Source of the DNA: Isoetes taiwanensis
Lineage: Eukaryota > Streptophyta > Lycopodiopsida > Isoetales > Isoetaceae
Reading direction: 5' to 3'
Length of the DNA stretch: 64,000 nt
Assembly: GCA_021234155.1 (NCBI GenBank)
Contig: JAJEKV010000109.1
Span: 650,252-714,251 of the forward strand
Shown here: positions 46,340 to 57,502 of the stretch, piece by piece
How positions within the stretch are numbered: the stretch's first letter is position 1
Layout of the letters: each line of letters begins with the position of its first letter
Program-made: the position numbers and the translations under genes
The notes under the pieces: generated by a model
Seen by the model: the letters and a program-made list of their open reading frames with translations, nothing else
What the model was told of the DNA's origin: nothing
Databases searched by the model: none

Positions 46340-48240
46340 TGAGGTAAATTAAATTTCCTTGCCCAAAGTCTTTCTTATTCGTGCCTCTGCAAATTAGTAA
46401 GGCCTGGCCATCTGAACTTCCATTACTTATATTGCATTGAAGGTCTTTTACAAATCAGTCATACGCTTTCTAGATGTTGTTATTATCAATATTTTGGCTC
46501 GATCTCATTATTTTTTTATACTCATGTTTGAGCTATATTGTTTTTGTTTTAACTAGATTTGTGCTATTAATAGCTTCAAGTTTTATATAATATTTTGGGC
46601 ACTAGAATAACTTGTCAGTTCCACTTTTTTACACCAATTGTTGCTCCAAATTTTTTTGGTTCCAATTTTTGAAAATGGGATGTTGTGTTCTTGCTATGCC
46701 AGGTAATACTAGCATTGTTCTGTATTTTCTTCCCCTTTTTTATGAATCTCCGATAAGAGTTTGTATTGTGCCATGTTTGGGTGGTCCGAGGTTCGATTCC
46801 ATGGCAGAATATGATGTATATAGATTGCTCTATTGTATGTGGATTTTAATATGCATGGTGCCATATCAAAATATTGGATGGGAAACTATTGGTGATTTAT
46901 CAAGTTAATTACTACATATAAAAACCATTACATGTGAAGCTATAATACAATAAGGTATTTAACTAACTTGGAATGCTTACAACAAAACACCAGTGATTAC
47001 GAATGGAAAAGTATTAATTATTAAATAAAGCACTAAATGAAAAGCTATAATCTCATGAGGTGTTAACAAATCAATTTAGAATGCTTTGAACAACACAACA
47101 TAGTGATCTATAACCTTAATCAAGTCAAAACCAAATAATAAAGTTAGTGCATTCTACTGCTAAATCGTTTATAGTTTTGATGCACTAAACATGAAAGTTT
47201 ATGGTTCATCAAACAATTGTGATATAGAAACTAAAACGGGTGAACATACCACAATATCATGGTCCGCCATTCTTTGGCAAGGAACGTCCTCTACTATTTT
47301 GACTCCAGTTCATCCTTTATATACAAGTTTTTTCCTGCTTATTCCTCTTTGGCATTCTATTGATCTAAATTTCTCCTTCTTCTCTATTCTAGGTTCTCTC
47401 AGTCCCCCCTCCCTTGGTGGATCATCTCATCTCTCATTATTTTGTTCCATTTTTTAAGCTACTCCATTTCCTATCAGTCGGTTGGCTCTCTTGAAGTTTT
47501 GTCTATTTTTCTATATTTCATGGGTTGCTCTGCAACTTCCAAGCCCCTTCTTTTCTTTTCTACGTGCTTTGAAGGTGCATTTATTCTTGTTCTTCATTTT
47601 TCTCGGTGTGGCACTGTAGCCTCAAGGCATGCTTATGATTAACTTACTCGGCAGGCGCACTGTAACCTTTGAGGCATAGTTATTATTCATTTTTTCTACA
47701 TGATGTTGTAGTCTCCGAGGCAATTTTTAATCGGATGTTTTTCGCAACGGTATTTCTGCGGACGATTCGCAAATGGTTGACTGTTGTTTGCTCTTGACAT
47801 TTCCTTGGAACCTTCAACAAGCTTTATTACTATCTTCTTTACATTTATTGTGCTTTGACACACGCCCTTGATTGAAGGACTCCTAATGGGTCATTCTTCT
47901 TTTAGCTAGTGTATGCAAGGTAGTGAAAACAAAATAGAGATTGTACAGTCTCTCACGCAATAAGCAATCCTCTAAGAAATGATGAAGCATTAGGATATGC
48001 TGTTAGTAGGTAAAAAAGAGCCCAAGGGAGAAGTAGCCTAACAGATTGGAGACCCAAAAGAGATGCACATTTGCAAAGATTGATAAACAAGATGGGATTA
48101 TGGGGACTCGTGCATCTTGTTCAAAATTCTCCAAAAAACCTTAGAAGTCATCACTTTGGTCTGCATTGATCATCCCAAGGCTGCCGAATTTATTTTTTTG
48201 TCTCCTTAAGGTGTGTTTTTAATGCAGACGATATACCTTC
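46340..48240. other. Intergenic, no gene supported
   Basis: AT-rich. GTGGTCCGAGGTTCGATTCC near 46,780 looks like an isolated B-box, but no matching A-box or cloverleaf is present. Hydrophobic plus-strand frames at 47,191-47,642 are compositional. Confidence 0.35.
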
Positions 48241-48445
48241 TTGAGAGCGTTATCACTCCTAATCGTTCTAATCAATAGGTGTTGGAGGCTTCGGAGATAT
48301 CTAGGCCTTTGGACCTACCTGTATTGAAGAGGATAAATCCTTTGAACCATAACCTGGCCTTGTCTATGCATGGATTCCATGAGCCAAACATTATTAGAAT
48401 AATTGAGGATGATGAGTTTCTTAATATTGATAGATTACAAAAAGT
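48240..48445 (+). CDS. Possible orphan exon
   Basis: The frame reads LESVITPNRSNQ, a stop, then VLEASEISRPLDLPVLKRIN and PNIIRIIEDDEFLNIDRLQK before stopping. Composition is protein-like, but I do not recognise it. It ends just before the left inverted arm at 48,486. It may be an exon cut by that insertion, or chance. Confidence 0.25.
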
Positions 48446-48774
48446 TTCATTAATTTAAGGAAAAAAAAAAGGAAATTCTCATTTAGCATCCAACACATTT
48501 AAATTAAAATCCCCATGAAACCCCCTTTGGTTTGGGTGCATATTCACACGGGGGGTTACTCCGGGCATTGAGAGCTGTTGGATAAGCATATTTGCCCTTT
48601 ATTCCTCGATTTGGACCATACACACTGATCCTCGTTTGTGGGGTATGCCTGTACAAGTTTTTGTATACTGTATATTGAGGTTTGCAAAATACTATAAGGT
48701 TTGAGGAAATGTACTTAATGGTGTTAATTTTGTACATGTATTGTAAGTTTTTAGGAGCTCTCGCTGCCTTACGT

Positions 48775-49097
48775 TGATATGGTCTATGGGGTATGGGATA
48801 AAGCCTGGAAAGGTTGGGGCCCATTGGATAATAATTTCCTTGAAGGATCCGCCCTTTTGATGTGTTGGTTATCACTAGAGGTGCTAGTGCGTAACATTTG
48901 GTATCAGAGCCAAGGTTCAATTCCTCGTGGCAACATTGGTGTGTTCCACATGCTCGAGGGCAAGCATCTCGAGGAGGGGGAGGAATTGATGGTATGGGAT
49001 AAAGCCTGGAAAGGTTGGGGCCCACTGGATAATAATTTCCTTGAAGGATCCGCCCCTTTGATGTGTTGGTTATCACTAGAGGTGCTAGTGCATAACA
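48775..49097 (+). mobile_element. TRIM (miniature LTR retroelement)
   Basis: A 323-bp unit. LTRs are 48,775-48,896 and 48,987-49,097 (TGAT...AACA), nearly identical except for an ~11-nt insertion near the start of the left one. A primer-binding site TGGTATCAGAGC (48,899-48,910, complementary to initiator tRNA-Met) follows the left LTR by 2 nt, and a purine tract GAGGAGGGGGAGGAAT (48,971-48,986) precedes the right LTR. The internal region is only 90 bp with no coding. The words before the purine tract resemble those of the adjoining large element, so that element's family may mobilise it. Confidence 0.85.
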
Positions 49098-49102
49098 TTA
49101 GT

Positions 49103-49768
49103 TGATATGGTGGCGCTCGGGGGAGTGGTTGTCGGGAGCAAGAGTATGAGAAAGAAAGCTGTAAATGTTTATGTTAACCCTTGGACCCAAGTATCTTAGT
49201 GAATATACAATAAGTTAAGTTAGCAATTATCCTTAGCCAAACCATTGGAGGATATTATTATCTAATATAAGATAGGACAAGTTATAAACTATAAGCTAAT
49301 CTAAGAACCTTAGAAAAGATAGTAAACTATTATTATAGCTAAGAAAGATACGCATCTATTATATGGATGGGCACAAAGGGGTACTTTTAGTATTAAAAAG
49401 GGACTTGGGCTAAATATAAGGACGTCATTCAAATAAGGCTTATTAAGGGATACCTTTACCTTTTTATAAGGGAAGTGAATGTTATATAAGGAGGCAACTA
49501 TGTAAGCGTATGGGGAGGGGGAAAGCTTGTTTCTATCTCAATTGAAGATCTAAGCCAAATCCTAAGCCTAGCCTCCTCAAATTTATGTTTTTGCTACAAA
49601 GGATTTGTAGTGGCTAACTTGCGTTATTGCCTTTCTTTGGAAGTCTCTTGCTCAAGGACAACCCGGTTGGGTGGAGAGCTTACCCGGACAGGTGGAGTTG
49701 TGCTTACTTGACTTGTTTCTTGACGATTGTTTTTGCAGTAGACCTTTGGAGACTAGCTAATCGTATCA
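49103..49768 (+). repeat. 5' long terminal repeat
   Basis: 666 bp, TG...CA boundaries. Two TATA-like boxes (TTTTTATAAGG near 49,463; GTTATATAAGG near 49,482) mark a plausible U3/R transition. Pairs with 57,503-58,166. Confidence 0.9.
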
Positions 49769-49894
49769 AATTGGTATCAGAGCACGGTTCCGATTTCTCT
49801 TGGAGCCTGTGTGTTTTCATTTTGTTCATTTTGAGTGAACGAGTAAGAACTAGTTAGGCGCTCTGAAACCCTAGGCGCTCTGAAAGCCAGTCAC

Positions 49895-50760
49895 ACGTTT
49901 TCAATCATAACTGGAGATCTGAAAGTCCGTTTCAGTCGAAATTTGTTGAGTTGGAAAGCCATCTCAGAGTTCTTTCTGTCGGTATGTAATTTGCATATGT
50001 TTCACTGATTATTTTACATCAAAAACACAGATTTCGGGCTGCAAATTGGGGTCCCCAAAAACCCTGAAGTGCTGGTGGTGCTGCCCAAACACTTTTGATC
50101 ATATCTGGAGATCAGGAACTCCGTTTCAGCTGAAATTTATTGCATTGGAAAGTCATCTCAGATTTCTTCCTATTGGTATTTAATTTGTATATGTTTTCAA
50201 TAATATTTCCTCTGCAAAAACTCGAATTTTCTGGCTGCAAATTGAGGGCGCAAAAAAACCCTGAAGTGCTCGTGGTATTGTCCACATATTGTTTATCGTA
50301 TTTGGTGGATTTTAACTCCGTTTCAGTGAAATTTGTCACGTTGGAAAGCTCCCTCAGTGATCTTTCTGAAGGTATGTGATTTGCATGTGTTTGAATGGTG
50401 TTTCCATAGCAAAAACACAGATTTACAGCCTGCACCACCACTTTGTGGTTCACATTACATTTTTGTTTATATCTCTTTCTCTGTGACTCGGTTTCTCATA
50501 AAATTTATATCTTTGGAAAGCTCTCTCAGAGTTCTTTCAAAAATATTTTATGTTGCTAATGTTTGGATAGGATTTCAGAGCAAAAACAACAGATTTTCAG
50601 TGCTGGCTTTAGGGTTTCCATTGTTCTATTTTTCAGCACTATATACTTTTCTTCATATCTATTGATCTGCAGCTCTGTTTTGGGCGCAATGCATATCATT
50701 GGAATTCTTGTTCTGTGATGATTATAAAGACATATGGTTTGTACACATTTGCTTAAGACC
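49895..50760 (+). repeat. ~185-bp tandem repeats, five units, in LTR-element leader
   Basis: Each unit has a CTCCGTTTCAG-like block, TTGGAAAGCYATCTCAGAG, a TATGTAATTTGCATATGTTT-like block, and GCAAAAACACAGATTT. The TTGGAAAG anchor recurs near 49,951, 50,145, 50,341, 50,513 and 50,697, spacing 172-196 bp. Divergence rises toward the right. It follows the PBS directly and is non-coding. Confidence 0.85.
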
Positions 50761-50868
50761 TGAAAGGAGAAAACAACAAGTTTTTGCAACTCGATTTTAA
50801 GACGGGATTCAGAGGGTGTGATACCATCCAATCACTTTGGATTAAAGCATTTACATGCTGAAGCCTTG

Positions 50869-51142
50869 CAGACAGGCGTCTATAAGGGGGAAAACCATTG
50901 CTTATTTTCATTTCAGACAAGCATCTGTAAGGTGGCAGAGGTTGCACTAGAGGTTGCGCTTGATTTATGCACTTAAACACTTTTAGACAGGTGTCTGTAA
51001 GGTGAAAGAGCCTGCACTTGCTTCTTGCACTTGGAAGCCTGCGCCTGCTTCTGACACGTAGAAGCTTTCAGACGGGCGTCTGTAAAAGGATAGAGGTTGT
51101 GCGTGAGCAAAGTGCTTGGAGGCTTTCAGACAAGCGTCTGTA
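50869..51142 (+). repeat. Five iterated CAGAC-N6-GTCTG-type palindromes
   Basis: Short dyads of the form CAGACAAGCGTCTGTA start at 50,869, 50,914, 50,984, 51,069 and 51,127. Each is followed by a similar purine-rich GGTGAAAGAG-like word, at 45-85-bp spacing. They end 17 bp before the ATG at 51,159 that opens the LINE ORF1. Position suggests a 5'-UTR/promoter array of the LINE, though the LINE 5' boundary is not proven. Confidence 0.8.
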
Positions 51143-51158
51143 GGGTGACACCCTATTC

Positions 51159-52600
51159 ATGGCAACTCCAGTGATAGAAGAGCCAGACGAGCCCTGCGTC
51201 CCTTCATCCAACCCCACAGATATACATGTGGATGGTGCTGATACGCAGTCCCCTCTACCTAGCGCAGACATGGTAGCAAAACTTCTACTGGGAGAGTACA
51301 TAGATGCCATCCCCAATCGCAGGCCAGATGACACTGGCAAAATTGACAGGTGCACACTGAAAAGGGAAGCGCGGGTAAAGTCTCGTGCAACAAGCATAGC
51401 TCGACAGGCATATGACAGATACTCTAGCCTAGCGGCAAGCCGTATCCGTGTTTCACCACCACCAAACCAGGTAGTTGAGGAGCACTGGAAACAAGTTCAA
51501 GCAATGGCAGAGGGCAACAGAGCTCGAATTGCTTGCTTGGCAGAGGAAATGCAGGCCTCCGCACCCAAATTGCTCAAGAGGCACCTGCATACAGCACCTG
51601 GAAGATGGCCTTCGCCTAGTGCACTCTGAAAGGCAGAAGGATAAGAAGAGTCTTGCTGACATGCAGGCCCGCATAGATTCCTTGTACAACACCATAGAAA
51701 CCATGACACAAGACAAGCAACGTGTTGAGCAGGAGACAATGGTAACCATCTTCCGCCTTCGATCAGAGGCTGAGGAGGCTGCTACTGTGATGCGAAAAGT
51801 CCAGGTCGCTTTTGAAGAGAGCCAGTCACAATTGAGAGCCCTTCAAAGTAGGGTCGAGACACAAGAAGTGGCCTCATCTGCAATGAACCCTATGCTGAAC
51901 TCTCGCTTGCAGAAACTGGAGCATAGCTCCGCAACCCAAGGTCAAAAGATGCAGGAGCTGAGGGCAGCCATTGCTGAACAAGGCAAGGGCCTTAATGCAG
52001 ACGCTCATAAGCAATTGCAATGGTGCATGCGTGAATTGACAAGACAACAACAATTTCAGCAGGAGCTAAGCTCCCGGCTTCAGGAAGGAGAGACCACTAT
52101 ACCTGCCACGACAGTCCCACCTGCCCAAGAGTCTGCAAGGCGTCAGCCAGGGCCATCTACTACTGCACCCCCAAGCCGCTCCATGCCACCCCTGCCCCAA
52201 CATAGGCCCGCGGCCTCATGCCCCGTCGACAAACAAACAACTCCCCGTTGTGCGGGCGTGATTGACCCAACAAATCGAGAGCTCCGTGAGCCGAGGAGAG
52301 AAGCCACAATGTGGTGGTGCGGCCCGACGTAAGAGCGGGGGAGGACCTCATTAACCGGCTCCAAATGTTGATTCTTGCTCGAATGACATTTCCCATGCCG
52401 GTAAACATTACTAGGGCGAGACGCCATGGCGTCCAGCACCCAGACCACCCACGGGTGGTCACGTTCACAGTGCGAGATGCGCAAGTGAAAGCAGCCATCC
52501 TGCATCGGGGTAGACAACTGCTAAAGGGAATCGCGCCAGTATGTTGACCGAGACCTAACCTCGCCCAACAAGAAGACCGCAGGCACGAAGTTGGCCAAAG
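51159..52600 (+). pseudogene. LINE-E ORF1 (coiled-coil nucleic-acid-binding protein)
   Basis: Starts MATPVIEEPDEPCVPSSNPT. The frame shifts near 51,580 into a long heptad-rich segment (LVHSERQKDKKSLADMQARI to about LSSRLQEG at 52,090), which looks like a trimerising coiled coil. A Pro/Ser-rich linker follows. After another shift near 52,310 comes VVRPDVRAGEDLINRLQMLI, HPRVVTFTVRDAQVKAAILH, GRQLLKGIAPV, then DRDLT, QQEDRRHE and IRRKDANFRATK in changing frames to about 52,680. Coiled coil followed by a C-terminal RNA-binding half is the layout of L1-type ORF1p, which packages LINE RNA. Frameshifts imply an inactive copy. Gag of the surrounding LTR element is a less likely alternative. Confidence 0.65.
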
Positions 52601-52679
52601 TTAAAAGCATTCGGCACGGGGAAGGAGCCGCAGCAGGACTGATTCGGAGGAAAGATGCAAATTTTCGGGCCACCAAATG

Positions 52680-53700
52680 TCGCTCACGAATCTTGCTAAC
52701 CCTCCAAAGCCTACGCCGGGCCAGCGCCGCTTCGCCGCTACAGCCACACGCCTCGTTCAAGTTGCCCACCTTCCATTTGCTCGCGACATCTCGGGCCGCT
52801 TCCACTTACGCCATCCCCCTTCTCGCTTTGCCGCCGAATTCCCACCTGCCGCCCCGCCAACAAATAGGAATTGTGCCTCGCATGGTCTCCGGAATTGTCG
52901 AGGCTTCCCATGGCGAAGGGAGATAGTCTCAACTTCGGTTTGTCGGACATATAGATCTCATCATGGGAGCATGCAAGACCACGGGATACCCGACTTGCCG
53001 GGGATACCAAAGACTACTCAATCTTCAATGATTGCACAGAAAGGGGAATGGGGGTTGCCTCGCTATTACCGAACAACCTTGGCACAATCAATCTCCTTGT
53101 TCAAGATAGACAAGCACAACCGATACCGTGGGTGCGTGTGCGAGAATGCGTAATAGCAAAGAGACCCCTCTTTGTTGCAAACCGCTACTTTCCACATGCA
53201 CGAGAAAGCAACTTCTATCACACCCACTCGGATGTGGATAGGTGGACCCTATGTCGATCTATATGATGACATCTGGCAAAGATAAGTAGTTGGGGCGGTG
53301 TCATACTTCTTGGAGACTTCAATGCGCCGCGACCGGGTAGAACAACCCATGAGATTTGATCCTTTGACCGGTGATATATTGCGTTGCGTCCCCCGAGAAG
53401 GAGCTTGGCCACGGACATCGGATGACAATCGTCACGCACTATGGTCGGCATGTTGCTTTTGCTCTACAGCGATGGACACGGTAATGCGCAATGGATCGGC
53501 ACGCTGGCCTTCCACCCGCAAGAGCAATTTGTAGACGTGAAAACGGGAGGCGGATCTAGTGTGGTGGACTATGTGCCGATGCCCGAAAGCGGGATATGCA
53601 TGTCGCCAAGCACTTCGTGGAATGAACGGCTAATAGGGATGAAGAGATCGACTTCAAAACCCACTTACCACTTTACTTGAAGTTGGCTTGGCGGTTGTGC
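52680..53700 (+). pseudogene. LINE-E AP endonuclease domain
   Basis: Several frames carry apurinic-endonuclease-like sequence. The clearest is WGGVILLGDFNAPRPGRTT (about 53,290-53,345), where GDFNA is the conserved catalytic Asp/Asn motif of exonuclease-endonuclease-phosphatase enzymes. GVASLLPNNLGTINLLVQD lies upstream (53,050-53,110). The domain nicks target DNA to prime reverse transcription. Numerous indels and stops show degeneration. Confidence 0.7.
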
Positions 53701-54099
53701 GAACCCCGATGCAACAACTCCTCACATGCCTCAGTTGCGATTGGATTATGAACATGCAGGGGCTTATGCCCAGATGCTTATAGATGACCTGGCAGAAATT
53801 TTGCAATATCCTACACTAGAGCGTGCAGCGTGCCGGGCCGACCGATGTGCTTAGGGATCTGCGCGCAGAGAGGTGCTTTGGAATAAGCCGCCGCGATGGA
53901 CCTCCGGGAACACAACCTTCCCAACGTAATCAATGGTTTGATGCGCAGTACAAGGAACACAAACGCCGGCTCCGCCAAGTCACAGACCCTGCTTTACGCC
54001 CACATGCAGTCAGACAGTACCGCATCTTCCTTAAAGCTAAGAAAGCCAGGTACATTGCAGCACATCAAAGGGAAATGTTTTACCTCCTGGAACGTCACC

Positions 54100-55560
54100 C
54101 CAGGACCTTCTGGTGAAGGGTTCTTAGAAAGCCAATACAACCCACAAAGAGTATCACTCCCGAGCAGTGGAGGCAATACTTGCAACAGCTATACGACCCT
54201 CAGGGTGCACATGCAGCATTACCCTTGCAAGAAGGCCCGGTCTTGGAAATTATAGATTCGGGACGTGGAACAAGGCTTACTGGCGTCTTGCCAATGGAAA
54301 AGCCCGGACTTGGATGGTATGCGGCAGAATTGCTTAAGTGGGGCGGGGCCATCCATAATACCGGTGTTGACCGCCTTGTTCAACAAGGCATTACAGAAGG
54401 CTTCCGTGCGGTGGACCAATAGCGAAGTTGTTTCCATCTATAAGGCCGGTGACCCACACCGCCCAGACCACCACGGACAATCATGGTCAGTTCGGTGTTT
54501 GCAAAACTGCTTGCTGGGATTCTCGAGCGCCAGATTGGACGGGCCGGGCAGAGGCCACAGAGGTGCGGGCCCTCACCCAGCGGGGATTCGCACTCGCACT
54601 CAACCATTGACCACATCTTCACGTTGCGAACTCGATTGAAGATAGCAGGAACCGTCAGATCTATATTGTTGCTTTGTGGATTTTTGCGAAAGGCGTTTGA
54701 CATGTGCCTCTGGAAAAACTATGGGCAAGACCGCACCTTGTACCGGGGTTCCTCGTAGATTTGCGTAATGCGATTATGTGCTATATGAAAGATGCTGTCG
54801 TGTCGCTTGCAGACAAGCCAACCATTTGATAGTAGTATCGGGGGGTTCGCGGGGATGCCCTCTCCCCAACATTGTTTGGGCTTTACATTGATCAATTGGA
54901 GAGCCGGCTTTGCCGATAATGGGGGCGATGGAGCTCATCTTCTCTATCGGATCATCGTGCGATTAATATATGCTGATGATGTGGACCTCCTAGCTTACAC
55001 ACCAGCAGACATGCAACGACATCTCGATGCCCTGGACACATTACGCGCTTAAGCGGCCCGATATGCTTGGCTAACCCGGCCAAGACTAAGGTGGTTTTCA
55101 TATCATCTTCACGCCACCGAGGTCCCCTCCTTGATTACCAAAGCCGGAATGTGGAAGTTGCATCCATATACAAATATTTGGGAGTGGAGTTTCCTTCTAC
55201 TATGCTTGGGACACATCCATACGGCTACGAAAGTGATGGCGTTTGGAAGACACTATATGCAATGCAAAACAATAGTCATAGAGCGAGTTGTATGATTGGG
55301 CCCATCAGTCACACCTATTCAAGGTCTTAGTAGAGCATGTCCTTTTATACGGGGTGGAAGAATGGGGCCCAGTGGTATCGCTACTTGGAATGACTTGGAT
55401 CAGGTCCAGAAAGCCTTCTTAGTACGAGCACTAGGGGTGAAGTCCATAGTCCCATATCAAATTCTCTTGCAGGAGAGGATTCTTGCCTTCTTGAGGGCGG
55501 CCCTTGATCGCCACATTGTCTATTTTCGAAGGTGGTCAATATGGACGATGCTCGTCTCCC
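54100..55560 (+). pseudogene. LINE-E reverse transcriptase
   Basis: Non-LTR RT blocks in order: ITPEQWRQYL-like sequence near 54,155; AELLKWGGA (54,330); SEVVSIYKAGDP (54,425); FAKLLAGILERQIGRAGQ (54,495); DHIFTLRTRLKIAG (54,610); FRKAFDMCLW (54,685); a GLYIDQLE region (54,880); RLIYADDVDLLAYTPADMQ (54,960-55,015), with an intact YADD catalytic box; and NPAKTKVVFISSSRHRG (55,070) and YKYLGVEF (55,170). These lie in several frames, so the copy cannot make an enzyme, although the YADD box itself survives. Motif style differs from the plant L1 at 19-22 kb. Confidence 0.85.
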
Positions 55561-56380
55561 TAAACTAGCTTATATCATGGCAATGGGGCCGCAGCGTCTC
55601 AAGGCCTGCTGGATGGAAATGAGAGCTCAATGGTTGGCTAGATAGAATGTGCAGGAGCACAGGTGCATACATGTGCAAACAGAGGCAGATCGCCAGAGCT
55701 TGAGGCAATATCTTGACGCTTGCTTCCTCAAGAAGCTTTGGGATGCCAATGCCCTTGAACATGTCAAGACAAAGACACTACAGCGCCACATAAACCCCAC
55801 ATTAGAACGAGGCCCGCAATGCTACCGCGATACCCACTTGCCCATGAAAAGGCTTGAGACTCATTGCCTCCATTCGCACAAAGGGGGCACATCATCTTCG
55901 AATTGAGACAGGCGGATGGATTGGTGAGCCACGCTTAGGGCGTGCTCTGTCAATGCCGCCAAATGGGAGTCATTGAGGATGAATCTCATACCCTTCAAAG
56001 TTGCCCAAAGATATGATCAAATTCGGACGCACGCTATGCCGAGTTGGTGGTCGCCCGCCAGCCGTTACATGTGACATTGAGCACAGCATCCGTACGGGTG
56101 CTGGGATCATACCTTCATGAGGTTATGGACATGCGAGATCAGCTATGTCCTCGGGCACACACTTGACATGTATATATACATTGATGTATACTTGTACAGT
56201 TTGACAGCATTCTTATTACTGCCACGGTTTTTCCCTCGAAAACCCTTCAGGGCGGGGGTTTTTTAACACGGACAGTAATAAGTTTGCTGCGCTCCTTATG
56301 GGTCCCATAGGCCGATTGGCCTCAGTGGACGATAAAAAAATCATTTTCATCATTCATTCTATTAAAAATATTTTGGTATT
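55561..56380 (+). mobile_element. LINE-E C-terminus, 3' UTR and tail
   Basis: GVIEDESHTLQSCPK (about 55,968) is a zinc-knuckle-like C-terminal motif, also present as AIEDESHTFE in the 27.8-29.8 kb copy. The 3' UTR holds a conserved hairpin (TTTTTCCCTCGAAAACCCTT, then GGGCGGGGGTTTTTT, 56,225-56,265), then GGTCCCATAGGCCGATTGG and CAGTGGACGATAAAAAAA, and ends in a TCATT/ATTCT-rich tail near 56,340-56,370. The tail is a short microsatellite rather than poly(A). LTR-element sequence resumes beyond about 56,380. Confidence 0.8.
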
Positions 56381-57223
56381 TGTTTGAGCGAAACTAAAAG
56401 TCCTGAAGCAGTAAGACTAGATCTCGAGGAATGTAACTAGAATTCTGGATGGCATAGGAGCATTAACTTGTTTTTTTTGCATGATTTCCCTCAAGGGTTC
56501 TGCTCCAAAAAGATTTAAGGTATTGACTGAATCTCGGCCAAAATCAAAGCCTAAAAGACGTGCTGGGAAACAATGCTAGTTATGAACCAGCTTATGAAGA
56601 ACTGAGAAAATCATAGGTCGCTTGGACCATGAAGTGATTGGTTAATATGAAATAATTGCAGAGCATAACTTGGTATAGAAGTTTAATGAATATGAAAATG
56701 GGTCGTGCCATGGCCTCTCCCTAGGTTATGATTGATTAGACCTTCATAAGTGACCGCATTTTCATTTGAAGCCATTAATAAACCGTTTCAAGCCTTAGAA
56801 CTTTCTATAATATTTGAAAGAAAAATCATTTGAGGATATGTTAGTAAAGAAACGTACCATTTAGTCATTGAATTCTCTAGGTTGTTAATGTGTAAGACAT
56901 GAACCTATGTTAGGTGATACATGCAATTATTGGTATGGCCCAAAGAACCATACCATTTGGTTGGGTTTGCAGGTTCTAATGTCATGATTGAGTTTTTCGC
57001 AGGACATAGAAATTGTCATGCAGGGAATTATTTTGGAAGATATTCTTACCTTCTTATTGGCACATGAGCAACCTAAGTTTTAGGCGTTTGTAGCTATAAG
57101 GTAAATGGATATTTGAGTTACATTTGCCTTAGGAAAATCCAAGGTGGAAGTATAAGGTGTACTTTTCTTTGTGTAGTGTATAGTAAGTGCTGAGACAACT
57201 AATATGTTTGCAGCATAATAGTT

Positions 57224-57412
57224 GGACTTGGAAAATTTTTAGCCTAAAGGGCTGCACTCGAAAATTTTTAGCCTAAAGGGTTGGACTTGAAATTTTTAGC
57301 CTAAAGGGCTGGACTTGAAAATTTTTAGCCTAAAGGACTGGACTCAAAAAATTTTAGCCTAAAGGGCTGGACTCAAAAATTTTTAGCCTAAAGGGCTGGA
57401 CTTGACCATTTT
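57224..57412 (+). repeat. 29-bp minisatellite, six units plus partial
   Basis: Unit close to GGACTTGAAAATTTTTAGCC followed by TAAAGGGCT, 28-30 bp, tandem and well conserved. Ends 75 bp before the polypurine tract of the LTR element. Confidence 0.9.
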
Positions 57413-57502
57413 TTATTGTGCAGATTGTAACATCGACTTGGTTGTGCTAATTTGTCATATAATTCTTGATCGAGGACGATCAATCTCAAGAAGGGGAGGA
57501 AT

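Noticed and set aside
46760-46810. Possible tRNA gene (GGTTCGATTCC B-box)
   Set aside because: No A-box at the right distance and no cloverleaf pairing; a lone B-box match is not enough.
48504-49076. 190-codon minus-strand frame with repeated segments
   Set aside because: It is the antisense reading of the TRIM's two LTRs plus the inverted arm; the repetition comes from the LTRs.
51453-52517. Minus-strand frames of 80-124 codons
   Set aside because: Antisense to the LINE ORF1 coding region; no motifs of their own.
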